Shown in pieces: positions 8,294 through 16,964 of a DNA stretch of 64,000 nt (its first letter is position 1; each line of letters begins with the position of its first letter). Location of the stretch: the NCBI RefSeq assembly GCF_004363655.1, contig NZ_SNZH01000011.1:203715-267714 (forward strand). Direction: 5' to 3'. Origin of the DNA: Tahibacter aquaticus. GTDB lineage: Bacteria > Pseudomonadota > Gammaproteobacteria > Xanthomonadales > Rhodanobacteraceae. The translations under genes were made by a program, and so were the position numbers. The notes beneath the pieces are model-generated. The model was not told the origin of the DNA. It was given only the letters and a program-made list of their open reading frames with translations, and made no database searches.

Positions 8294-11200
8294 GTGAGCG
8301 CCCAGATCCTGACTCCTGAACTGCCTGCTCCGGCCGACGCCGCGCGGGCACGCATGACCGCGGCCTATTGCCGCGACGAAACCGAAGCCGTCAACGAACT
8401 CGTCGCCCAGGCCGCCCTGCCCGTGGCCGAGCGCGACCTGGTGCTGACGCGGGCTGCCGAGATCGTCGCCCGGGTGCGTGCCAAGGCCGACCAGAAGTCG
8501 GCCGTCGAATCGTTCATGCGCGAATACGACCTGTCCTCTGAGGAAGGCGTATTGCTGATGTGCGTGGCCGAGGCGCTGCTGCGCATTCCGGACAAGGAAA
8601 CCGCCGACAAGCTGATTTCGGACAAGCTCGGCGACGCCAACTGGGAATCGCACCTGGGCAAGAGCGATTCGGTACTGGTCAACGCCGGCACCTGGGGCCT
8701 GATGCTGACCGGCAAGCTGGTCACCCTGGCCGACGAAACCCAGCGCAACCTGTTCGGCGCGCTCAAGCGCCTGATCGGCCGCGCCGGCGAGCCGGTGATC
8801 CGCCTGGCCGTGCGCCAGGCCATGCGCATCATGGGCCACCAGTTCGTCATGGGCCGCAGCATCAAGGAAGCGCTGGACCGGGCCGAGGAAAAGGAAAACC
8901 GCGCCTACCGCTATTCCTACGACATGCTCGGCGAGGGCGCACTGACCACGCCCGACGGCGAGCGCTACCACCGCGCCTATATCGATGCGATCAAGGCACT
9001 CGGCGCGCGCGGGCCGTTCGCCAATGTGCTCGACGCGCCATCGATCTCGATCAAGCTGTCGGCACTGCACCCGCGCTACGAAGTGGCCAAGCGCGAACGC
9101 GTCTTCGCCGAACTGCAGCCGAAACTGCTGGAACTGGCGCAGCTGGCCAAGGCCCAGGGCATCTGCCTGACGGTGGATGCGGAAGAGTCCGAACGCCTGG
9201 AAATTTCCCTCGACATCATGGCCGCGGTGCATGCGCATCCGTCGCTGGCCGGCTGGCAGGGCTTCGGCCTGGCCGTGCAGGCGTACCAGAAGCGCGCGCC
9301 GTTCGTGATCGACTGGCTGGCCGAGAAAGCCAAGCTCAACGGCCAGCGCTGGTGCGTACGCCTGGTCAAGGGCGCGTACTGGGATTCCGAGGTCAAGCGC
9401 GCCCAGGAAAGCGGCCATGCCGGCTATCCCGTGTATACGCGCAAGCCGAATACCGATGTTTCCTACCTGGCCTGCGCGCGCCGCCTGTTCGACTACGGCG
9501 ACCTGTTCTATCCCGCCTTCGCCACCCACAACGCGCATACCATCGCGGCGATCCATCACCTGTCCAAGGGCCGCCCGTTCGAGTTCCAGCGCCTGCACGG
9601 CATGGGCGCCGACCTCTACGCCGAGGTGATCGGCGAGCGCAACATGAATGCGCCCTGCCGCGTCTACGCGCCGGTCGGCTCGCACGAAGATCTGTTGCCT
9701 TATCTCGTTCGCCGGCTGTTGGAAAACGGCGCAAATACCAGTTTTGTCAATCGCATCGTCGACGAGAACCTGTCGATCCGCGACCTGGTCGCCGACCCGG
9801 TCGAGGTGGTGCGCCATTTCACTACCAAGCCGCACCCGCGCATTCCGCAGCCGGTCGGCCTGTTCGGGGAACAACGGAAGAATTCCATGGGCGTCAATCT
9901 CGGTAACGACAACGAACTCAAGACCCTGGCCGACGCGATCGCCGCCTCGCCGCAGACCTGGGCGGCCAAACCGCTGATCCCGGGCGCGAACCTGACGAGC
10001 GCGAGCGTCGCCGTCACCGATCCGGCCGACCGCCGCCGCAACGTCGGCAGCTGGCAGCCGGCCGATGCCGCCGCGGTGGACAAGGCCGTCGCCAACGCCG
10101 TCGCCGCCCAGCCCGGCTGGGACCGCACGCCGGCCGCCGGCCGCGCCAAGATCCTCGAACACACCGCCGACCTGCTCGAAGCCAATCGCGGCGAACTGAT
10201 TGCCCTGTGCGTGCGCGAAGCCGGCAAGACCATTCCCGACGCAATCGCCGAAGTACGCGAAGCAGTGGACTTCTGCCGCTACTACGCTGCCCAGGCGCGC
10301 AAGATGCTCGGCCAGGTCGAAACCCTGCCCGGCCCGACCGGCGAATCCAACCAGCTGTTCCTCAACGGCCGCGGCGTTTTCGTCGCGATCAGTCCGTGGA
10401 ACTTCCCGCTGGCCATCTTCATGGGCCAGGTCGTGGCGGCGCTGGTCGCCGGCAACGCCGTGATCGCCAAGCCGGCCGAACAGACCAACCTGATCGCCTA
10501 CCGCGCTACCCAGCTGCTGCAGGAGGCCGGCGTGCCGGCCGCCGTGCTGCAGTTCGTGCCCGGCGATGGCGCCACGGTCGGCGCGGCCCTGTGCAAAGAC
10601 CCGCGCATCGCCGGCGTGGTATTCACTGGTTCGACCGAAACGGCCCGCGCGATCAACCGTTCCCTGGCCGCACGCGACGCGGCCATCGCCGTGCTGATCG
10701 CCGAGACCGGCGGCCAGAACGCGCTCATCGCCGACTCGTCCAGCCTGCCTGAACAAGTGGTCAAGGACGCCGTCAGCAGCGCGTTCTATTCCGCCGGCCA
10801 GCGCTGTTCCTGCGCCCGCATCCTGTTCGTGCAGGAAGACATCGCCGACAAGGTGATCGCGATGCTCGGCGGCGCCATGGACGAACTCACGGTCGGCGAG
10901 CCGCGCCTGCTCTCTACCGACATCGGTCCGGTCATTGACGAAGATGCCCGGCAGATTCTGGTCGAGCATGCCGCACGCATGGACAAGGAAGCGAAGCTGA
11001 TCAAGGCAGTCACGCTCGGCGCCGAAGCCGAACACGGTACTTTCTTCGCCCCGCGCGCCTACGAAATCGCCTCGCTGGACCAGCTCAAGCGCGAAGTGTT
11101 CGGCCCGGTGCTGCACGTGCTGCGCTGGAAGGCGAGCGAACTGGACAAGGTGATCGCGCAGATCAACGCGACCGGCTACGGCCTTACCCTGGGCGTGCAC

Positions 11201-11443
11201 AGTCGCATCGATTCCACCATCGAGCAGATTTCCAGAAGTGTCAAAGTGGGCAATTGCTACGTCAACCGCAACCAGATCGGCGCGGTGGTCGGCGTGCAGC
11301 CGTTCGGCGGCGAAGGCCTGTCCGGTACCGGCCCCAAGGCCGGCGGCCCGCATTACCTGGCCCGCTTCGTCACCGAGCGCACCCTGACCATCAATACCAC
11401 CGCCGCTGGCGGCAACGCCTCGCTGCTGACCCTGGGCGAGTAG
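8294..11443 (+). CDS. putA: Bifunctional proline dehydrogenase / L-glutamate gamma-semialdehyde dehydrogenase
   Basis: 1049 residues. It converts proline to glutamate in two steps with channelled P5C. The N-terminal half is the FAD-dependent proline dehydrogenase barrel (CLTVDAEESERLEI, RLVKGAYWDSEVKRAQ, FATHNAHT). The C-terminal half is an aldehyde dehydrogenase: SPWNFPLAIF, FTGSTETARAIN, the catalytic Glu in ETGGQNA, the catalytic Cys in SAGQRCSCAR. There is no ribbon-helix-helix domain at the N-terminus, so this PutA should not repress its own promoter. Start GTG at 8294 follows GAGAAG. The gene has its own promoter and is followed after 4 bp by a secreted thioredoxin-fold gene. Confidence 0.97.
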   Translation: MSAQILTPELPAPADAARARMTAAYCRDETEAVNELVAQAALPVAERDLVLTRAAEIVARVRAKADQKSAVESFMREYDLSSEEGVLLMCVAEALLRIPDKETADKLISDKLGDANWESHLGKSDSVLVNAGTWGLMLTGKLVTLADETQRNLFGALKRLIGRAGEPVIRLAVRQAMRIMGHQFVMGRSIKEALDRAEEKENRAYRYSYDMLGEGALTTPDGERYHRAYIDAIKALGARGPFANVLDAPSISIKLSALHPRYEVAKRERVFAELQPKLLELAQLAKAQGICLTVDAEESERLEISLDIMAAVHAHPSLAGWQGFGLAVQAYQKRAPFVIDWLAEKAKLNGQRWCVRLVKGAYWDSEVKRAQESGHAGYPVYTRKPNTDVSYLACARRLFDYGDLFYPAFATHNAHTIAAIHHLSKGRPFEFQRLHGMGADLYAEVIGERNMNAPCRVYAPVGSHEDLLPYLVRRLLENGANTSFVNRIVDENLSIRDLVADPVEVVRHFTTKPHPRIPQPVGLFGEQRKNSMGVNLGNDNELKTLADAIAASPQTWAAKPLIPGANLTSASVAVTDPADRRRNVGSWQPADAAAVDKAVANAVAAQPGWDRTPAAGRAKILEHTADLLEANRGELIALCVREAGKTIPDAIAEVREAVDFCRYYAAQARKMLGQVETLPGPTGESNQLFLNGRGVFVAISPWNFPLAIFMGQVVAALVAGNAVIAKPAEQTNLIAYRATQLLQEAGVPAAVLQFVPGDGATVGAALCKDPRIAGVVFTGSTETARAINRSLAARDAAIAVLIAETGGQNALIADSSSLPEQVVKDAVSSAFYSAGQRCSCARILFVQEDIADKVIAMLGGAMDELTVGEPRLLSTDIGPVIDEDARQILVEHAARMDKEAKLIKAVTLGAEAEHGTFFAPRAYEIASLDQLKREVFGPVLHVLRWKASELDKVIAQINATGYGLTLGVHSRIDSTIEQISRSVKVGNCYVNRNQIGAVVGVQPFGGEGLSGTGPKAGGPHYLARFVTERTLTINTTAAGGNASLLTLGE

Positions 11444-11447
11444 AACG

Positions 11448-12230
11448 ATGCGGTCGGCCGCGTTGCGCAAGTACATCGGCTTGTTTGTTGCGGCGCTGCT
11501 GTCGCTGTACCTGCCCGGTGCAGCGGCGCAGAGCGCCGCCGGCGACGATGCGCTGGCGCCGTATCGCGACACCGGGCTGGCCGCGAAGATTGCCGGTCGC
11601 AAGCCGGTAGCGACATGGGTGCGTGGTGTCGTCGCCTATCCGTCCGGCGACGACAGCCCGTCCTGGTACGTGGACAGCGAACGCCGCGTCGTCGGCACGC
11701 GCGACGGGTTGTTCGAGCTCAAGCGCGGCAAGCTGATGGCCATGAGCAAAGCCGACACGCGGGCGCAGCAGCGCCGACTGGCCGCGCGTACCGAAGTGCC
11801 GCCGTCGCATATCCGCGTATTCGGCGACCCGGCTGCCACCGACCGGCGCGAGCTGCTGCTGTTCACCGCCTTCGACTGCGGCCCCTGCCGCGAACTGGAA
11901 GAGGTGCTGCAGCGGCGCGGCGACGAACTGAAAATCGAGCTGCACTACCTGTTCGACTCGCTCGACAACGACGAGGCGACACAGCAACAACTGCGCAATG
12001 TGCAATGTGCGGCAAAGCCGTTCGCCGCCTTCGAGCGCCTGGCCGACGGCGACAGCGTGCCCGCCACGCCACACTGCACCATTCCGCTGTATGCCACCGG
12101 CTACGCCATCACCCTGCTCGGCGCACCTTACGTGCCCTACCTGATCGACCGCCACAGCGGCCAGGCCCTGCACTGGGACGGCGACGAAGATGCGCTGATC
12201 GAAGCATTGAACGGCGAAACCGCCGAATAG
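11448..12230 (+). CDS. Secreted thioredoxin-fold protein with CGPC motif (DsbC/DsbG-like)
   Basis: 260 residues with an N-terminal signal peptide (LFVAALLSLYLPGAAAQ). The second half begins ELLLFTAFDCGPC: a beta strand leading into a Cys-Gly-Pro-Cys active site (about residues 144-147) as in thioredoxins, with a cis-Pro candidate in APYVPYLIDRH. Two further cysteines (VQCAAKPF and PHCTIP) could form a structural disulfide, as in DsbC/G-type isomerases. It should act in the periplasm. It starts 4 bp after putA and may be read from the same message, although no functional link to proline use is evident. Confidence 0.75.
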   Translation: MRSAALRKYIGLFVAALLSLYLPGAAAQSAAGDDALAPYRDTGLAAKIAGRKPVATWVRGVVAYPSGDDSPSWYVDSERRVVGTRDGLFELKRGKLMAMSKADTRAQQRRLAARTEVPPSHIRVFGDPAATDRRELLLFTAFDCGPCRELEEVLQRRGDELKIELHYLFDSLDNDEATQQQLRNVQCAAKPFAAFERLADGDSVPATPHCTIPLYATGYAITLLGAPYVPYLIDRHSGQALHWDGDEDALIEALNGETAE

Positions 12231-12369
12231 GACGCGGCAGCGGAATCACCGAGGCCGCGAAGGTCACGTGGAAAGGCCAGGCAGCCAGGCGCAACTCGCT
12301 ACGCTCACGAGCACCGCTTCACACGGATTCCGGCGTTGAAATGCACCGTTTTTCAAGCCTTGCGCAGGT

Positions 12370-13509
12370 TTATCTGCTCGCTGCGTAGGTTTCGCGGTAC
12401 AGCGCGCTCTGGCGCACCAGTTCGGCCAGCTCGTCCACCGTCAACGGCCGCTCGCGGGCGCCCCCCGCTGCGGTGACGTCGCCTTCGAGCACGGCACTGG
12501 GCAGGGCGAGGTAGTTGCCGAACAGGCTCAGTCCGGCCTTGTCGTCGTCGTTGCGGATACTGGCCAGCGCATCGTCCCAAGCCAGCTTCAATGCGGCGGG
12601 CGGATGGCGCTTGCGCAGCAGTTCGGCGAGAAATCCGCTGCGGCTGCCGTGACCACCGATCTGCTCGCGCCAGTCGTCCTGCAGCAGCTCGGCGATCGCG
12701 GCATCGGCGTCGGCGTCGGCGCGGCGCAAAACCTCGGCGCGCAAATAGTCCAGGCCGTACATCGCCTCCATCCAGGCGCCGGTGCCACAACGCATACGCA
12801 AGCGGCGGCCCGTAGATTTGTCGATGACCCAGCGTTGCGTGTCCGCCGCCAGGGAATGTTCGCGCACCGGCGCAAGTACAGCCTTCATTTGTGCCAGGCG
12901 CTCGGCTGACTCCGTATCCGCTTGCGGTAGTGCGGCAGCGGATGCGACGCGCGCCAAATGGGTACGCGCCTGTTCGATCTTGCCTTGGCGTATCTCCTGC
13001 GCGATCAGGATCAGTTCGAGCTGCTGCTCGATCGATGGCGACAGCGGCTGCTGGCGCAGGAACGCAATCACCGGTGCTACACCCTGTTCGAAATGCCGCA
13101 GCTTCTGTTGCGCACTGACCTGCCAGGCCATCAGGGAGCGCAGGTAGGCCGGCGTGTCTTCATCGATGTCTTCACGCTCTTCGAAGAAGCCGGCGATCAC
13201 GGCGTGGGGATTGACCGACAGCGAAGCAACCACCATTTCGGCGAATTCGTCGTCGGGGGCAGCGGCTGGCTCGTCGCCATCGCCATCGCGCTGCAGCGCC
13301 TGGAGGCGCAGACCCGCGCGCAGTACCGGCAAGGCAGGCAAGGTGGTTTCCGCACCGCAGGTGAGCCAGCGCAGCATCACGTACTGGCCCAGTTCTTCCT
13401 GTGGATCCAGCTGTTGCAAGGCCTGGCGCGACAGCAGCGGCGGACACGCCTGCACGGCCGGTGCAACGAACAGGCCGGCCATGGCCAGCAACAGAGCAAG
13501 GCGTTTCAT
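12370..13509 (-). CDS. Exported protein of unknown function, helical-repeat-like
   Basis: 379 residues beginning MKRLALLLAMAGLFVAPAVQACPP, a clear signal peptide; the Cys after AVQA could be a lipidation site but the box is not canonical. The mature part is mostly helical and leucine/alanine-rich, with segments such as IEQARTHLARVASAA, suggestive of TPR-like helices, but no repeat is clear enough to name. Ribosome site GGGGGA lies 5-8 nt before the ATG. It converges on the gene ending at 12230. I do not recognise the family. Confidence 0.65.
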   Translation of the reverse strand: MKRLALLLAMAGLFVAPAVQACPPLLSRQALQQLDPQEELGQYVMLRWLTCGAETTLPALPVLRAGLRLQALQRDGDGDEPAAAPDDEFAEMVVASLSVNPHAVIAGFFEEREDIDEDTPAYLRSLMAWQVSAQQKLRHFEQGVAPVIAFLRQQPLSPSIEQQLELILIAQEIRQGKIEQARTHLARVASAAALPQADTESAERLAQMKAVLAPVREHSLAADTQRWVIDKSTGRRLRMRCGTGAWMEAMYGLDYLRAEVLRRADADADAAIAELLQDDWREQIGGHGSRSGFLAELLRKRHPPAALKLAWDDALASIRNDDDKAGLSLFGNYLALPSAVLEGDVTAAGGARERPLTVDELAELVRQSALYRETYAASR

Positions 13510-13525
13510 CGATGTCCCCCGATGC

Positions 13526-13553
13526 GAAAACGCGCCGGCACTGGCCGGCGCGT
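13526..13553 (-). terminator. Hairpin terminator downstream of the DUF3592-like gene
   Basis: Perfect 10-bp stem ACGCGCCGGC / GCCGGCGCGT (13530-13553) with a 4-base loop, followed by TTTT when read leftward. It lies 100 bp after the stop at 13654 and just upstream of the gene starting at 13509. Confidence 0.65.
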
Positions 13554-13653
13554 GCGGGGTCGATGCTAAGCGGTGCGGATTCGGCCGTGCGATGCGCAGC
13601 CGACAGCGCTTTAACTGTGGTTTAGGCGCCTGAACGCGGCACGACCATCCGGC

Positions 13654-14109
13654 TTACTCGGCGTCCGGCTTCTTGCGCAGGCGATACACCAGCATGCCAA
13701 TGCCGACCAGCAGCATCAGCGCGCCGATGCCGTAGAAGAAATTCGATTCATCCTTGTGGTCGGCCAATGCCACGGTGGTCGGGTCTTCCGGCAGATAGCG
13801 CACCGACAGCTTGGGCTCGCTGGCCAGCGCGTCGCGCAAGGCCTTGCCCTGTTCGGTGCCGACACTGACGTCGTCGCGCACGATGCTGCCGTCGGCCGTC
13901 GTATAGCTGATCTTGGCGTGGAAATTCCGCTCGCGGCCACGCTTGGTGCTGTTGGTCACGTCGATGACCGTGGCCTCGACGGTAACACCGTGGTCGGCCA
14001 GCGCCCTGCTGTCCTTGGCCTCCTTGTAACCGACGACCAGCATGACCGGGCCGCCGACGAGCAGCACGATCAGAAAAATGATGACGCGCAATTTGGATAG
14101 AAATGCCAT
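13654..14109 (-). CDS. DUF3592-type membrane protein
   Basis: 151 residues with two membrane helices, one N-terminal (LRVIIFLIVLLVGGPVMLVVG) and one C-terminal (FFYGIGALMLLVGIGMLVY), enclosing a small extracytoplasmic beta domain: VTVEATVIDV, FHAKISYTTADG, LSVRYLPEDP. This two-helix sandwich around an all-beta domain is typical of DUF3592 proteins, whose function is unknown. The start ATG at 14109 has AGGGGAT upstream; the longer in-frame opening has no ribosome site. Confidence 0.8.
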   Translation of the reverse strand: MAFLSKLRVIIFLIVLLVGGPVMLVVGYKEAKDSRALADHGVTVEATVIDVTNSTKRGRERNFHAKISYTTADGSIVRDDVSVGTEQGKALRDALASEPKLSVRYLPEDPTTVALADHKDESNFFYGIGALMLLVGIGMLVYRLRKKPDAE

Positions 14110-14360
14110 GGTAATCCCCTGGATTTTGTATACCCGGCCGCGACGGCGGCCGGTACCGGTGCAGACAAGACGAAACGCTGCCCGCCGCCCCCTTCCCAGG
14201 TGGCGGACTGATTGTCGAAACAAAGGAAGCGCAACGAAGCTGTCCCTGCTGACGCTGCTGTATGGCAGCGGATATCCGTACGCGAATGCGTGCGGAGCGG
14301 CGATCCGTCCGTGGATCGCCACGCGGACCGGCGGCGAGCCGGCCCGCGCGGTTTACTGCA

Positions 14361-15065
14361 TCAGTCGTCGCTGCTGGTCAGCGAGATGAGGATGCGCAGT
14401 ACGTACCACAGCATCAGCGCGATCGAGGCGAACAGGTGCAGCGCGGCACCGGCCGGCCGATCGGTCGGATAGTGGTGAATGATGTTGGAGGTGTCGTACA
14501 GCACGCAGCCGCCGGCAAACACGACCATGATGGCCGAGAACCAGATGCCCAGGCTGAAGCCGAAGATGACGCTGGCGATGATCGCGCCGATGGCGCAGAA
14601 GCCGGCGATCTTGAGGATGCCGCCGAGGAAGGAGAAATCCTTCTTGGTGCTGAATGCGGTGTAGGTGAGGCCGGCTACCAGCAACAGCGTGATGAAGCCG
14701 GCAGCGGGAATCGCCTTGGGCGCAACCGCGGCGGCAATCGCGAACAGCGGCGAGAAAATCAGTGCTTCGGCCAGCACGTAGATGCCAAGGCCGATCATCT
14801 GCTTCTGGTTGCTTTCGGCGTTGTCGGCCCAGCTGGAAGCGAACCAGCCGACCAGCATGAACACGCCGAGGAAGCCGATCCAGACAAACTTGCTGGCGCT
14901 CATGAGCTTGAGCAGGGCGACGCCGACGCCGCTGGCGTAGAGGATGCCCGACAGGACGGTGAACGCGAGCAGGGCAACGGCGAGATAGGAATAGGTGGAG
15001 CGGATGAAGGCAATGCGGCTTTCGCCAAGCCCGGCTTCCGGAAGAGTTTGCGCGGTGTAATCCAT
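14361..15065 (-). CDS. Bax inhibitor-1 family membrane protein (UPF0005, YbhL/YccA-like)
   Basis: 234 residues with seven hydrophobic helices. Family signatures: YLAVALLAFTVLSG in helix 1, FSPLFAIAAAV, TLLLVAGLTYTAFSTKKDFS, and the C-terminal VLYDTSNIIHHYP with the conserved acidic residue. BI-1 family members form calcium-leak-like channels; YccA in E. coli interacts with FtsH. Start at MDYTAQTLPEAG, preceded by GGGGG. It is leftward and apparently monocistronic. A GC hairpin (14299-14320, 8-bp stem) lies downstream but lacks a U tract. Confidence 0.92.
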   Translation of the reverse strand: MDYTAQTLPEAGLGESRIAFIRSTYSYLAVALLAFTVLSGILYASGVGVALLKLMSASKFVWIGFLGVFMLVGWFASSWADNAESNQKQMIGLGIYVLAEALIFSPLFAIAAAVAPKAIPAAGFITLLLVAGLTYTAFSTKKDFSFLGGILKIAGFCAIGAIIASVIFGFSLGIWFSAIMVVFAGGCVLYDTSNIIHHYPTDRPAGAALHLFASIALMLWYVLRILISLTSSDD

Positions 15066-15318
15066 GGATACCCCCAAGGCGTTAGGACGATCGCCGTCCG
15101 TTCAATGCTGTGTGCGATGGCCCGGCCTTGCGGCAGCCGGAACCGGTACTGGCAAACGATGCGACGGTACGGCTTGCAGCGGTGCTGTGGCAGGGCCGAA
15201 GCGGGAACAGTTTACCTGCTGCATAGGCCGCGGGTACTAGCAGATTCGTCAAGTCGCGCACGGCTTCGACTTGACTGCGGCGCAGGGCGGTTTCAAGCCC
15301 ACGGTACCGCCGCAACGC

Positions 15319-16533
15319 TTACGGTGCCGGCGCAGCGCAATGCTGCTGCAGCCACTGCGCATCCAGCGGCCTGCTGCTGGCGAACAGGGCGAAGTCGCTG
15401 GCATGGTCGGGATCGAAATTGTTGTCCGACACCAGCAGCAGGGTAGCCCGGCCGTCGGGCAGCGGCGGCCCCCAGGCCATGCCTTCGAAATTGCTGCGCG
15501 GCAGGCGGCGGCTGCGCGCCAGGTCGAACAGCAGCGACTTGGGCGCTGCGGCGACGGCGTGATCGTCGAACGCCGGGGTCTGTGCCGTATCGGGCGCGTG
15601 TTCCAGGTTGGCGCAGTACAGGCGCGTGCGGAAGGTGTAGTGCTCGTTGGCCTGCTGCAGACCCGTGCGCTCCAGTACCAGCAGATGGTTTTCGTCCACG
15701 GCGAGGATCTCGCTGATGCCGTTGTCCGCGGCCAGCCGCGCATCGTGCGACGGCAGGCGATCGACGCGATAAGCATGCTGGCGCAGCAACTGGCCGGCGC
15801 GGTCGATCAGACTCAGGCGTACCAGCGCGCCGAGCGTCGCGCCGGATTCGGTACCGTCCTGGTAAAGCGGACCTTCCATGGCAAACCACAGGCCGCGCCC
15901 GGCCGGATCGAAACTCATGCCTTCGATGCTCAGATTGGGCCGCGGTCCGCTGCGCCCCAGGGGATCGAAAGCGAACGCCGGCGGCAGGCGCCACTGGCCC
16001 AGGGCATGGCCGGCGATATCCATGCGCCGGATCGCCGGACCGGCCGCGGCGGCCGCGTCGCCCTCGCTGGCCCACCACAGGTCGCCGCTGCGCGGATCGC
16101 GGCGCAGGCTTTCCGCGTCGGCGGTTTCGGCGGCGGGGCCAGCCTGGGCGGCGGGCAGGCGCCGCGGATAGGGCTGGCCTAACTCGGTCTGCAGCGCAAC
16201 GGTCTGCACGATGTGCACCGGGCCGGGCCCGTCCGCGCCGAGCGCTATCTCGGCGATATAGAAACGTGCCGGTCCCTGGGCGGATTTGTCGTCGCTGAGC
16301 AGGTACCAGCGGCCGCTGAGCGGATCGCGCTCGATCGCCGAGATGCCGCCGAAGGCGACGCCATCGAACTGCTGCGCATACGGCAGCGCCGTACTGCCGA
16401 GCAATTGCAGCGCCGGCTTGGCCGGGGCCGCGTCAGTGCCGCGGCTGGCAGCCAGCGCCGCGACGGCGGCCAGCGCCAGGCTGCTGCCCCGCGGCCGGCG
16501 GCCCAGAGCGGGTGATGGAGTTTGTCGTCTCAA
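15319..16533 (-). CDS. Secreted esterase-like/phytase-like beta-propeller protein (PF13449-type)
   Basis: About 404 residues if started at the TTG at 16533, which has AGGTCGG upstream and gives a signal peptide (SSLALAAVAALAASRGTDA); the frame remains open to 16656. The mature protein matches the family called esterase-like activity of phytase: FGGISAIERDPLSGRWYLLSDD, SIEGMSFDPAGRGLWFAMEG, NFEGMAWG and LLLVSDNNFD, alternating propeller blades with acidic metal-binding loops. Members are periplasmic or secreted; phosphodiesterase or phytase activity has been proposed. The substrate cannot be read from sequence. The start codon is uncertain. Confidence 0.8.
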   Translation of the reverse strand: MRRQTPSPALGRRPRGSSLALAAVAALAASRGTDAAPAKPALQLLGSTALPYAQQFDGVAFGGISAIERDPLSGRWYLLSDDKSAQGPARFYIAEIALGADGPGPVHIVQTVALQTELGQPYPRRLPAAQAGPAAETADAESLRRDPRSGDLWWASEGDAAAAAGPAIRRMDIAGHALGQWRLPPAFAFDPLGRSGPRPNLSIEGMSFDPAGRGLWFAMEGPLYQDGTESGATLGALVRLSLIDRAGQLLRQHAYRVDRLPSHDARLAADNGISEILAVDENHLLVLERTGLQQANEHYTFRTRLYCANLEHAPDTAQTPAFDDHAVAAAPKSLLFDLARSRRLPRSNFEGMAWGPPLPDGRATLLLVSDNNFDPDHASDFALFASSRPLDAQWLQQHCAAPAP

Positions 16534-16964
16534 TGCCGACCTGCCGCAGTGGCCGCAGCCAGGCCGAAGGGGCACTGCTGCGGCGAATAGGAAAGATGCC
16601 GTCGCCACACCAAGCCGGGCCGCACGGCCCGCAGCCGCGGCAGCGGATTGCAGCACAAGAATAGGTCAGGCCGGGGTCGGCCGGCTGCTGGACCATGGCC
16701 GCAGGCTCGCCACCACCACCGCCACCGCCACCGCTGCCGCTGCCGCTGCCGCCGGCGCACAGGCTGCGTCCGGAACCAAGTCGGCCCCAACGGGCTCATA
16801 ACCCCGCCCAGACAGCCGCGGCACGGAAAAACCTGCTGTAGAAACCAGCAGTTGGCCGCGGCACAGCGATTTTTTAACACGGACCCGCAGAGCCCATCGG
16901 TTAAGCTTGCCCGCCTTGCGCGCATGAACGGCGCAGCAACAGTCGCCCAGGAACCACGGCCCGC
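16534..16964. other. Divergent intergenic region upstream of gspA (431 bp)
   Basis: Separates the leftward esterase-like gene from rightward gspA. It contains an imperfect trinucleotide stretch (CCACCACCACCGCC... CTGCCGCTGCC) at about 16709-16757. No gene is supported here. A TTAAGC box lies at 16901-16906, about 60 nt before gspA. Confidence 0.5.

Noticed and set aside
7940..11602. 1220-codon open frame on the minus strand opposite putA
   Set aside because: Antisense to a clear PutA; translation is Gly/Arg/His-rich without domains. A by-product of high GC and codon bias.
16709..16757. CCACCACCG... trinucleotide stretch as a coding poly-residue tract
   Set aside because: No supported reading frame covers it; it is intergenic low complexity.
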